Under the pieces are notes generated by a model, which did not search any database, had not been told where the DNA came from, and saw nothing but the letters and a program-made list of their open reading frames with translations. The translations under genes and the position numbers were made by a program. A stretch of DNA of 25,621 bases from Treponema sp. (lineage in GTDB: Bacteria; Spirochaetota; Spirochaetia; Treponematales; Breznakiellaceae), in assembly GCA_031266095.1 (NCBI GenBank), contig JAISBR010000196.1:1-25621 (forward strand), read 5' to 3'. Below, one piece after another: positions 1 to 6,885 of the stretch (positions are counted from its first letter, which is position 1; each line of letters starts with the position of its first letter).

Positions 1-791
1 CACGCGGCCAGGGGGAGAATCTCAAGCCGGGAGCGGCGGTCCGCCAGCGGGAGCGGCTGCGGGTACTCAGCCCGGCCAGCCGGGGTCCGCCGCCGGAACA
101 AACACGCGGCCCGGGGGAGAATCTCAAACCGGGAGCGGCGGTCCGTCAGCGGGAGCGGCTGCGGATGGTCGGCCCGGTCAGCCGGGGGCTGCCGCCGGAA
201 CAAACACGCAGCCGGGGAGAGAGTCCCAGGCCGGGAGCGGCGGTCCGCCAACGGGAGCGGCTGCGGGTACTCCGCCCGGACAGCCGGGGGCTGCCGCCGG
301 GACAAACACGCAGCCGGGGAGAGAGTCCCAGGCCGGGAGCGGCGGTCCGCCAGCGGGAGCGGCTGTGGGTACTCCGCCCGGACAGCCGGGGGCTGCCGCC
401 GGACCAACCCGGCAGCCCGGGTGAGAGTCCCAAACCGGGAGCGGCGGTCCGCCAGCGGGAGCGGCTGCGGGTGCCCCGCCCGGCCAGCCGGGGGCTGCCG
501 CCGGAACAACCACGCAGCCGGGGGGAGAGTCCCAAACCGGGAGCGGCGGTCCGCCAGCGGGAGCGGTTGCGGGTACTCCGCCCGGCCAGCCGGGGGCTGC
601 CGCCGGGACAACCACGCCGCCGGGGTGAGAGTCCCAAACCGGGAGCGGCGGTCCGCCAGCGGGAGCGGTTACGGACGGTCGGCCCGGTCAGCCGGGGGCT
701 GCCGCCGGAACAAACACGCGGCCCGGGGGAGAATCTCAAACCGGGAGCGGCGGTCCGTCAGCGGGAACGGCTGCGGGTACCCCGCCCGGTC
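1..791 (+). repeat. 102-bp tandem repeat, about 7.5 copies, in-frame with the OmpA-domain gene
   Basis: The word GAGCGGCGGT recurs at 31, 133, 235, 337, 439, 541, 643 and 745, exactly 102 bp apart each time. Each unit encodes 34 residues of the type GSGGPPAGAAAGTPPGQPG followed by AAAGTNTRPGGESQT. The array continues past the left edge and decays after about 791. Units differ by few substitutions. Units 2 and 7 share a variant (GGTCGGCCCGGTCAGCC), which suggests exchange between copies. Because 102 is a multiple of three, no copy-number change shifts the frame. Confidence 0.95.
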
Positions 792-1279
792 AATCAACGG
801 ACTCAACTGCTCAGACGGGGACGGGAGTTCAACCGTCTCAGCCGGCGTCGGGCACGGGTCTCGGAAGCGTCGCTACTTCCCCCTTGCGGATTTCTCCGGA
901 AAATCGTCCGGTGGAGACACTGGCTGATGATCGCCGGGGCTTTGTTCTTGAAGAATACACTATCCATTTTGGCCCGGATGAGAGTATCCTATATGCTGAA
1001 GAAAGGGAAAAACTCACCCGGCTCGTGGAAATGCTGGCTTCATACCCTGAAAGCCGCCTCATCATTAGCGGTCACACCGCCCTGGCGGGAACCGAGTCGG
1101 GTCGGGAACTTGTTTCCCGGGAACGGGTTCAGGTTGTTGCGGATTTCCTTATTGCCGGAGGCATTGAGTCCAGCCGCTTGGAGACCTCCTGGTATGGCGC
1201 AAGGCAGCCGGCGGCGCCCAATGACGAAGAGGGCCGGCCAAAAAACCGGCGGGTTGAGTTAATAGTCCTGGAGGAATGA
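2..1279 (+). pseudogene. OmpA/MotB C-terminal domain protein with Pro/Gly/Ala repeats, frame broken by two TGA codons; 5' end outside window
   Basis: The C-terminal part (about 900-1276) is an OmpA-like peptidoglycan-associated domain: a YTIHFGPDES start, SGHTALAG, an SRERVQVVADFL helix and the terminal NRRVEL signature. The same frame read back to base 2 gives 34-residue repeats rich in Gly, Ala, Pro and Thr, probably an extended periplasmic linker. TGA codons at 422-424 and 626-628 interrupt this frame at the same position of the repeat unit, where other copies have GGA or AGA. After the second TGA the first possible start is TTG at 884, which has no ribosome binding site, so the domain is probably not made separately. 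The canonical GHTD Asp, which contacts diaminopimelate in studied OmpA domains, is Ala here. Possible readings are a true pseudogene, a recombination-switchable gene, or base errors in a repeat that is hard to assemble. The domain call is firm; the gene's functional state is open. Confidence 0.75.
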
Positions 1280-1316
1280 ACGGGCCGGTAAGAATTGGGT
1301 AACTTAGGATTGTATC

Positions 1317-2591
1317 ATGACCGATGTCCGTGCCGCGCAAACGGTGGATACTAATAATGTTCCTCAGTACCGGAGCGAAATCGATGTTTTTGCGGCGCCG
1401 GCTGCCGCCGGTTTTTCCCTGTACCTCCATGGTTTCAGCGCCATTGACTCCTGGCTAAAGAGAAGCGCCGCCGGCGGAGTCCGGCTGTTAACCAACGCGG
1501 ATATTGCCAGCCTTGCCCGGCTTTTTGAGAATCTCCGCTATCCCGGCGCGGATATCGGCGATGCGGCACTCGATTTTGAAAGCCGATCCTATTACTTTAT
1601 CTGCGCGGATTCGGAAAAAGACCTTGCTCAAACCCGGCCGGATCTTCCCTCTTTCGGCCTTCTTAAATTTTATCAGGATTTGAAAACCCTGCGTTTTTAT
1701 GATCCCTGCGGGATGTATTCCCTGCTCCGGCAAATCCGGAACCGCGGCGGTGGAAAGAGTGAGCCGGATTCCGCGTTCACTGTTTTGCGGGATACTCTTA
1801 ACCCCGGCGTGGAACGGAACCGGGCCCTGATGGATGGGGCGCTGATTTTGGCGAAGTATTTCCCTGACGGCGAATATGACGGGCAGATTGAGCAAATCAC
1901 GGGTCTGTTCCGCGGCCTGCCCGAGGGGCCTCCGCCCCGGGAAGAGGAACAGCGTTTGCTGCTTACCGGGATTTTGACCGCGTTTAACCCGGGCCTTGGG
2001 CTGGGACTGCTTAAAAGCGGCGGTTTTATCAATGCATTCTGGCCGGAACTGGCGGCGTTAGACGATGTAGACCATTCCAAGGAATTTCACCCGGAGGGAA
2101 ATGTGTGGAAGCATACGCTGGAAACTTTCCGCTATCGGAAAAACACGGCGGTTTACGATCTCCGGCTTTCGCTGGGACTGCTGCTCCACGACGTGGGGAA
2201 ACCCATTGCCGAATCCGCCGGCAGCCGCCGTTTTGACGGTCACGCTGAATTAGGGGAACGGCAGGCCCGCCGTTTCCTGGAACGCCTCGGTTTCAGCGCG
2301 TCCCTCACGAACGATGTCTGTTACCTGGTGAAGAACCACATGTTACCCGCGGCGCTGCCCCGGCTGCCCCTGATCCGTACCGCCGGGATAATGGCTTCAC
2401 CCCTGTTCCCCACCCTGATGGAACTGTACCGTTGCGACGAGTCCTCATCCTTCAAGGGACTTGACGCTTATTACGAAAGCAGCGCCGCCTACCAGTCATA
2501 TTTGCGTTACCAGGGGAATCCGTACCGGTCGGCTGAAGGGAAAAAACTGAACCGGGAACGGCAGTTTTATGAGAAAAGCTTAAAACACTAA
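1317..2591 (+). CDS. HD-domain protein of the tRNA nucleotidyltransferase/poly(A) polymerase architecture, degenerate N-terminal half
   Basis: The protein has 424 residues. The C-terminal half carries an HD phosphohydrolase domain of the kind found in CCA-adding enzymes: FHPEGNVWKHTLET with H266, LLLHDVGKP with H291-D292, then H319 and H341, giving a plausible metal site. The N-terminal half (about 35-150) has the length and layout of the nucleotidyltransferase head but lacks its GG..RD and DxD motifs; YLHGFSAIDSWL stands where YLVGGAVRDLLL is usual. It may therefore be a metal-dependent phosphohydrolase or RNA-binding relative rather than an active CCA-adding enzyme (inference). The ATG start at 1317 has a weak AGGA about 9 nt upstream. 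It follows the OmpA-domain gene by 37 nt on the same strand, so co-transcription is possible. Its 3' end overlaps the end of uppP by 12 bp. Confidence 0.7.
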   Translation: MTDVRAAQTVDTNNVPQYRSEIDVFAAPAAAGFSLYLHGFSAIDSWLKRSAAGGVRLLTNADIASLARLFENLRYPGADIGDAALDFESRSYYFICADSEKDLAQTRPDLPSFGLLKFYQDLKTLRFYDPCGMYSLLRQIRNRGGGKSEPDSAFTVLRDTLNPGVERNRALMDGALILAKYFPDGEYDGQIEQITGLFRGLPEGPPPREEEQRLLLTGILTAFNPGLGLGLLKSGGFINAFWPELAALDDVDHSKEFHPEGNVWKHTLETFRYRKNTAVYDLRLSLGLLLHDVGKPIAESAGSRRFDGHAELGERQARRFLERLGFSASLTNDVCYLVKNHMLPAALPRLPLIRTAGIMASPLFPTLMELYRCDESSSFKGLDAYYESSAAYQSYLRYQGNPYRSAEGKKLNRERQFYEKSLKH

Positions 2592-3392
2592 ATGCGTCAC
2601 AAACTGATCAATAAGGACCAGTACGCCGAGTATCGCCGTATAAACCGCAAACCCGGTAAGGGATCGTTCTCTGACAATTTTCAGCATAAGCCGCACCGTG
2701 AAAAATCCCACGATTGCCGCGCTCAATGTCCCCACGATAAGCGGTCCCGCGCCAATCCCCCCGGCCGCCGGGATCTCCGCCGGCTCCTTGAGCTGTAAAA
2801 CCAGCGCGCCCAGAATCGCGGGAATCGACAATAGAAAGGAAAAACGCGCCGCGAAATCCCGGTCCAGCCTGCGGGAAAGTGCCCCCGAGAGGGTTGAACC
2901 TGAGCGGGACACCCCGGGAATAATGGCTGCCGCCTGGAGTACGCCGATGATCAGGGCGTCCAGCCAGTTCATTTCACCGGCTTTTTTACGCCCGGCAGCG
3001 CTTTTCCTGCCGCCTCGACCGAACAAGACCTCCGAAACGAGCAGCAAGACCGAGGTAATCAGGAAGGCAAAGCCCAGCAGTTTCCCCGATTCAAAGGCTT
3101 TTTCGATATACTCTTTGAAAACCAGGGCAAAAACCACCGCCGGGATAGTGGCGAGGATCAGATAAGCGGTTAAAGGCTGAATAATCCGCCTTAAAATCGC
3201 CCCAATATCCCGCCAAAGCGCCGCGAAAACCGCGGCCAGGGTTCCCACATGGACCATCGTGTCAAAAAACAGGGTTGGCTCCGAAATACCGAAGACCTTC
3301 TGCAGCAGCACCAAATGCCCTGAACTACTCACCGGTAAAAATTCCGTGAGCCCCTGAACCACCCCCAATACGAGCGCGAAAAAAATACTCAT
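2580..3392 (-). CDS. uppP: Undecaprenyl-diphosphatase (BacA/UppP family)
   Basis: This integral membrane enzyme dephosphorylates undecaprenyl diphosphate, recycling the lipid carrier for peptidoglycan and other envelope glycans; high dosage gives bacitracin resistance in known cases. The 270-residue length is normal. Both family signatures are present: QGLTEFLPVSSSGHL at 13-27, with the catalytic Glu, and PGVSRSGST at 159-167. The rest consists of about eight hydrophobic segments. The ATG at 3392 is preceded by AGAGG at suitable spacing. The gene converges on the HD-domain gene with a 12-bp overlap of coding ends and no room for a separate terminator. Upstream lies a decayed region, so its promoter must sit within about 100 bp of the start or inside the neighbouring kinase stub. 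Confidence 0.96.
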   Translation of the reverse strand: MSIFFALVLGVVQGLTEFLPVSSSGHLVLLQKVFGISEPTLFFDTMVHVGTLAAVFAALWRDIGAILRRIIQPLTAYLILATIPAVVFALVFKEYIEKAFESGKLLGFAFLITSVLLLVSEVLFGRGGRKSAAGRKKAGEMNWLDALIIGVLQAAAIIPGVSRSGSTLSGALSRRLDRDFAARFSFLLSIPAILGALVLQLKEPAEIPAAGGIGAGPLIVGTLSAAIVGFFTVRLMLKIVRERSLTGFAVYTAILGVLVLIDQFVTHLVF

Positions 3393-3466
3393 GACAACCT
3401 CTGCTTTTACACTATCGAGAAAATCCCCCGGCGCAAGAAAAGTGATAATTACCGGTTTGTTTGGTT

Positions 3467-3580
3467 TCAGATGGATACGAAGGTATCGTTAATATGCCCG
3501 CCGCCGTAAGGTACGACGCTTTCAAAATCACCGTAAACGGCAAATTGCCGGACCACAGCGGGCAACGTTACAAGCTCCAT
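3467..3580 (-). pseudogene. N-terminal stub of a phosphotransferase-family kinase (N-acetylhexosamine 1-kinase-like)
   Basis: Thirty-seven residues from ATG 3580 contain FAVYGDFESVVPYGGGHINDTF. This resembles the start of the aminoglycoside-phosphotransferase-fold sugar kinases (NahK-like) that typically begin with a PYGxGHINDT glycine-rich nucleotide loop. The frame stops at 3467, right after this loop, and no kinase catalytic core follows because uppP starts about 75 bp further on. It is thus a 3'-truncated remnant. A TTG five codons inside, preceded by GGAG, could be the original start, because the -10 box lies only 7 nt before the ATG. The identification rests on a short motif and is recalled, not searched. 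Confidence 0.5.
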
Positions 3581-3587
3581 TACCGTA

Positions 3588-3616
3588 ATTATACAATACA
3601 ACTTGCGTTTATACAA
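3588..3616 (-). promoter_or_regulatory. Sigma70-type promoter in front of the kinase stub
   Basis: On the minus strand TTGTAT (3616-3611) and TATAAT (3593-3588) are separated by exactly 17 bp. The -10 box ends 7 nt before the ATG at 3580, so a transcript would be leaderless there, or translation would begin at the internal TTG near 3565 behind GGAG. The promoter now points towards uppP and may supply its transcription. Confidence 0.6.
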
Positions 3617-3630
3617 CGGATACCATTTTA

Positions 3631-4133
3631 TCAGATCAACACCGATATAAGTGCCCAATAGGGGATCCAGATATTTGGCTTCCGTCTTTGTGGTCTTAAT
3701 GCCGAATTTTGCAAAAAAACAAACCCTATAGCGCACTGAGTATCGGCCACCCGCATAGGTATTTTCGTATTTAATCCGCCCCGGGATTTCCCCCGGGCCT
3801 GTTTCCCGGTTTTTTTAACGCCCCGGCAGCGTCAGGATGGACTTTTACCGATGTGGAATCCGGGGAAAGGATAGTTATCCGCTTGTTCGTTACCTGTTCT
3901 TCCTGAAGGGCGTGAAACAACCGTTCCAGTACCCCGTTTTTTGCCCAGCGATTGATTCTGACATAGATGGTATGCCAGGGGCCGAAAGTTTCAGGAAGGG
4001 CCCGCCATTTACAGCCGTTTTCGCAGATATAGATGATGGCGTCAAGGAGCCGGCTGTTATCAACTTTTACATTTCCCCGTTGGGTGGGGAAAAGACAGAG
4101 AATCTTTTCTCGTTGTTCCCGTGTTAATTTCAT
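3631..4133 (-). pseudogene. IS5-family (IS427-like) transposase remnant, orfA plus start of orfB across an A7 slippery run
   Basis: The 120-residue orfA (4133-3771) has the typical head of two-frame IS5 transposases: a helix-turn-helix region with GCKWRALPETFGPWHTIYVR, then SPDSTSVKVHPDAAGALKK, which holds the first Asp of the DDE triad. At 3816-3810 there is a run of seven A on the coding strand. A -1 slip there gives KKTGKQARGKSRGGLNTKI and then VADTQCAIGFV, the normal beginning of orfB. Homology ends near 3720 and the shifted frame stops at 3631, so the catalytic second half is missing. This is a dead element whose frameshift site is preserved. Terminal inverted repeats could not be located with confidence. 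Confidence 0.8.
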
Positions 4134-4241
4134 AGCTTGAGTATATCACGTAACACCTACAAAATTTTGTATTAAACCAGACGGTATAATAAATTTCCTA
4201 TCGAACGAACCTCTGTTCAAGCAACGGCAACGCTAAAGATA

Positions 4242-4275
4242 CCGCAGGGCTTGCCCTGCGGAGGCTTATTTTTTT
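4242..4275 (+). terminator. GC hairpin with T-run downstream of the aldolase gene
   Basis: CCGCAGGGC (4242-4250) pairs perfectly with GCCCTGCGG (4253-4261), and a run of seven T occupies 4269-4275 on the plus strand. It lies about 25 nt past the aldolase stop. The T-run is on the plus side, so a standard terminator would act on plus-strand transcripts, while the minus-strand aldolase mRNA would get the stem without a U-tract. The role is therefore uncertain. Confidence 0.4.
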
Positions 4276-4285
4276 ACCGGCTTTC

Positions 4286-5143
4286 CTAACTCTCTTTTCG
4301 GTGAGCGGCCGGAAGAAGCGCGGCAAGTACTTCCCTGACTATAGATTCTATGTCCTGGGAGGAAACGGGAACCCCGTCAGGACGGCCCGCGAAACGAGTG
4401 TCGGCGGCGGGCGCTGGTTTAGAGGATAAACCACCGGTGTCCGCGGTATTTGTTGCCTGAGGCTCACAATAGCGGGGAAATCCGCCCGTGCGGATTCCCA
4501 ATTTTTCCCTGATGGTAATAAGTTCCCGTACCTGGTCACAGCTTAACACATTGGCCTTACCAATAATGTTCCCCGTATACATAAGGATCATCGCATAGTG
4601 CTCCAGCGATTCAAGCCGGTACCAGGCTTCCATGAGGTTCGGCCCCCAGGCAAGGGCGCCATGATTGGCCAGCAGCAGGGCATTGTGGGTCTTGCAGTAG
4701 GGGGCGACCGAGTCGGGTATACCCTGGGAACCGGGGGCCTCATAATGAACACAGGGAACCGTCCCTAAGTTAACCAGAGCCTCCGGATAAATTGCCTTAT
4801 CAAGACTGATTCCCGCTATCGCGAAAGAAGTTGATATCGGGGGATGAGCGTGGCATACTCCCTGTACATCGGGATTTTCATTGTATACCCTCAGATGCAT
4901 TTTTATTTCAGATGAAGGTTTTAGCTTTCCCTGTTGGATCACGGTTCCATCCAGACGCAGCTTAACCAGGTCTTCGCTTTTCATAAAACCCTTGGAAACT
5001 CCAGTGGGGGTAGCCCAGACAGTGTCGGAGGCTGTCTTGCAGCTTATATTTCCATCATTGGCGGCCACATAGTTTTTCGCGTACATACGTCTGCCAATTT
5101 CGATGATCAACTCTTTTGCCTCAAAGTCACTCAATGGCTTCAA
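4286..5143 (-). CDS. Class II aldolase (L-fuculose-phosphate type) with C-terminal encapsulation-peptide-like tail
   Basis: The zinc-dependent class II aldolase/adducin fold is clear. E79 in PSSEIKMH is the catalytic acid, H98 and H100 in CHAHPP and H161 in LANHGAL are the zinc ligands, and NDGNIS (29-34) binds phosphate. By family these enzymes cleave fuculose- or rhamnulose-1-phosphate to dihydroxyacetone phosphate and lactaldehyde. E. coli FucA has 215 residues; this one has 285. The extra part is a low-complexity linker (about 226-260) and a helix, SSQDIESIVREVLAALLP (261-278), with hydrophobics at 265, 268, 269, 272, 273, 276 and 277. That pattern matches peptides targeting enzymes to bacterial microcompartments. 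No shell gene is in the window. The start is TTG at 5143, supported by GGAGGGAG about 7 nt upstream; the first internal ATG is at residue 20, inside the fold. It is divergent from the aminotransferase operon. Confidence 0.88.
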   Translation of the reverse strand: MKPLSDFEAKELIIEIGRRMYAKNYVAANDGNISCKTASDTVWATPTGVSKGFMKSEDLVKLRLDGTVIQQGKLKPSSEIKMHLRVYNENPDVQGVCHAHPPISTSFAIAGISLDKAIYPEALVNLGTVPCVHYEAPGSQGIPDSVAPYCKTHNALLLANHGALAWGPNLMEAWYRLESLEHYAMILMYTGNIIGKANVLSCDQVRELITIREKLGIRTGGFPRYCEPQATNTADTGGLSSKPAPAADTRFAGRPDGVPVSSQDIESIVREVLAALLPAAHRKES

Positions 5144-5298
5144 ATCCGTCTCCCTCCGCTGCGGAACCAGTTTCGCAGCATCTGCTTAATATGGAGTCGC
5201 TTTCAAAACTCGGTTAGCACGAACCTCAGGTTCGATGACGCGGCTCCGGGGTTCCTCGGGCTAAAAGCCTTACAAAACACCCTTTTTTAAAAACTGCC

Positions 5299-5322
5299 CT
5301 TTCAAAACTGAAGTTTTGAAAG
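5299..5322. repeat. Perfect 11-bp inverted repeat (intergenic palindrome family)
   Basis: CTTTCAAAACT (5299-5309), spacer GA, AGTTTTGAAAG (5312-5322). The same core with different flanks appears at about 21003, 22403 and 25471. Confidence 0.85.
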
Positions 5323-5385
5323 AGTCTCTATGTATATACTATTTTTCAGTAAGTCTTGCAATGAGGCTCATAATCAACAGCCATA

Positions 5386-5540
5386 CGGCAGAGCGTGAGC
5401 CTAAGATTCGACGGGGTATTAAAACCTTAGCATGAATCAACAACCGCGCGGCAGAGCCACGCGGTATGTTGTTCTCATAGGGTATTGGTCTCGGGTTTAA
5501 TACCTTTATAACCGCGGCAGAGCCGCGGGGTATTAAACCC
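5386..5540. repeat. Three-unit hairpin array with shared CGGCAGAGC core
   Basis: CGGCAGAGC occurs at 5386, 5449 and 5515, spaced 63 and 66 bp. The third unit is a nested structure: outer arms GGGTTTAATACC (5493-5504) and GGTATTAAACCC (5529-5540) enclose CCGCGGC-AGA-GCCGCGG (5512-5528). The second has near-perfect arms CCGCGCGGC and GCCACGCGG around the same AGA loop. GGGTATT words accompany the units. Loop sequence is conserved while stems vary, as in mobile palindromic repeats. Confidence 0.75.
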
Positions 5541-5607
5541 TCGCCACGAGTAAAATCCGGCAGTAAGGACATTGCGGGAGAACTGTAAAGGAAGCTACAA
5601 TGAGGTA

Positions 5608-6882
5608 ATGACGAATACACTGGTGTTGGACGGGTCGGAACTGCCTTTTGCCCGACCGTTTATCGGCAAGGAGGAAGAGGAAGCGGTACTCCGGGTGCTT
5701 CGCTCCGGCTGGCTCACTACCGGCGCTGAGACTTTGGCCTTTGAGCGGGAATTTCAAGAGTTTCTTACCCATTGTACGCAGATCCGGTCTTCTTGTTCCC
5801 TCCAAAAAACAAAAGATACGAAGGATATTCACTGCCTGGCGGTTAATTCTGCTACCAGTGGTCTTCACCTTGCTCTGGAAGCCTGCGGCGTGGGGAGCGG
5901 TGACCTGGTGCTGCTTCCGTCTTACACCTTCACTTCCACCGCCGAGGTGGTCCGCTACCTCGGCGCCGACCCGGTATTTGTCGATGTGGTCCCCGGCGGC
6001 TTCCATATCGATCCGGCGGTACTTGAGAAAACCCTCAAAAGCCTTACCGGGCCGTCACGTCGTACCGGGCTATTCCGGGGAAAAACACCTAAAGCGGTGA
6101 TCCCTGTTCATTACGGAGGCTTCCCCTGTGATATGCCCGCCATCATGGATATCGCCAGGCGCTATAATTTGAAGGTGATAGAAGATGCAGCCCATGCTTT
6201 CCCAAGCCGCCTGGACGGGGGGGGCTGGGCGGGCGCTATCGGTGACGCCGGGGTTTACTCGTTCTACGCTACCAAGACCATCACCACCGGAGAGGGGGGG
6301 ATGGTGGTCTGTAAAGATGAGGGCATTGCCGCCCGGATCTTAATCATGCGCTCCCACGGCATAGATCGGAGCGTATGGAACCGTTACACCAGCGCCGGCG
6401 CTCCCTGGTATTACGAAGTGGTGGAGGCGGGTTATAAATACAACCTGCCGGACCTGCTGGCGGCAGTAGGCCGAGTCCAGCTTTCCCGGGCCTGGGAACT
6501 GCTGTCTATGCGCCGTGAAATCGCCGCTGTCTATGACTCGGCTTTTTGCGGTGATGAGCGTTTCCATATCCCCCCTACCGGCGATGGGGACGCCCGGCAC
6601 CTCTATCCTTTACGGCTCAATACCGGGGCCCTTAGTATTTCCCGTGATGATTTTATTCAAAAACTAAAGGAGCGGAATATCGGCGTGTCGGTACACTTCA
6701 TCCCCCTGCATATCATGCCCTTCTATAAAAACCGCTATTCCCTTACCGATGGGGATTTCCCTGAAACCATGAAGAGCTTCCGGCAGGAAATCTCCCTTCC
6801 CATCTGGCCGGGGATGAGCAGGGCCCAGGTTGAGCGGGTTATCACGGTTGTAAAATCCATTGCCGGCGCGTATACTATTTAG
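5608..6882 (+). CDS. DegT/DnrJ/EryC1/StrS-family PLP aminotransferase (ArnB-like)
   Basis: This cytoplasmic PLP enzyme belongs to the sugar aminotransferase superfamily, which usually converts nucleotide-linked keto sugars to amino sugars. With ATG 5608 it has 424 residues, normal for the family. Visible marks are NSATSGLHLALEACGVGSGD near the N-terminus, VIEDAAHAFPS with D193 (pyridine-nitrogen contact) and SFYATKTITTGEGGM with the Schiff-base K223, followed by the C-terminal small domain. An upstream in-frame TTG at 5572 would add 12 residues that do not resemble the family, so ATG 5608 is preferred. Its ribosome site is unclear: AAGGAAG lies rather far and GAGG very close. The next gene begins 3 nt after its stop, so it heads a tightly coupled operon with the molybdenum-hydroxylase-like genes. 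That partnership is unusual, and its substrate cannot be named. Confidence 0.9.
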   Translation: MTNTLVLDGSELPFARPFIGKEEEEAVLRVLRSGWLTTGAETLAFEREFQEFLTHCTQIRSSCSLQKTKDTKDIHCLAVNSATSGLHLALEACGVGSGDLVLLPSYTFTSTAEVVRYLGADPVFVDVVPGGFHIDPAVLEKTLKSLTGPSRRTGLFRGKTPKAVIPVHYGGFPCDMPAIMDIARRYNLKVIEDAAHAFPSRLDGGGWAGAIGDAGVYSFYATKTITTGEGGMVVCKDEGIAARILIMRSHGIDRSVWNRYTSAGAPWYYEVVEAGYKYNLPDLLAAVGRVQLSRAWELLSMRREIAAVYDSAFCGDERFHIPPTGDGDARHLYPLRLNTGALSISRDDFIQKLKERNIGVSVHFIPLHIMPFYKNRYSLTDGDFPETMKSFRQEISLPIWPGMSRAQVERVITVVKSIAGAYTI

Positions 6883-6885
6883 GTA

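Larger units (their letters stand above)
3393..4285. other. Decayed region between uppP and the aldolase
   Basis: No intact gene is visible here. It holds the kinase stub, the orphan promoter, the IS5 remnant and, at 4134-4285, an AT-rich leader of the transposase followed by a hairpin. The stretch 3581-3720 matches neither remnant well. The region reads as a scar of IS insertion followed by deletion. Confidence 0.7.
5144..5607. other. Gene-free divergent intergenic region rich in palindromes
   Basis: This 464-bp gap lies between the divergent aldolase and aminotransferase genes and must hold their promoters, but no convincing -35/-10 pair was found. It contains CGAACCT-C-AGGTTCG near 5220, a long hairpin at 5299-5322 and a three-unit hairpin array at 5386-5540. 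Open frames across it translate only the repeats and look non-coding. Confidence 0.7.

Noticed and set aside
422..628. TGA recoded as Gly or another amino acid
   Set aside because: TGA ends other genes normally, such as the FAD subunit at 10342-10344, and no conserved gene here contains internal TGA. Recoding is not a spirochaete trait.
146..739. Long reverse-strand frames in the repeat (197 and 145 codons)
   Set aside because: They are pure repeat translation without a domain, start region or partner gene; they arise because the repeat lacks stops.
165..1262. 365-codon open frame across the repeat and the OmpA domain
   Set aside because: It is in a different frame from the OmpA domain, gives Arg/Pro-rich repeat translation and ends in nonsense over the conserved domain. 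It is a by-product of the 102-bp GC-rich repeat.
5386..5540. CRISPR-like array
   Set aside because: Only three units with variable stems, a nested hairpin structure, no uniform repeat-spacer pattern and no cas genes.
5339..5620. 93-codon minus-strand frame with repeated IPRGSAA words
   Set aside because: The repeated residues are translations of the hairpin array; no ribosome site or homologous domain.
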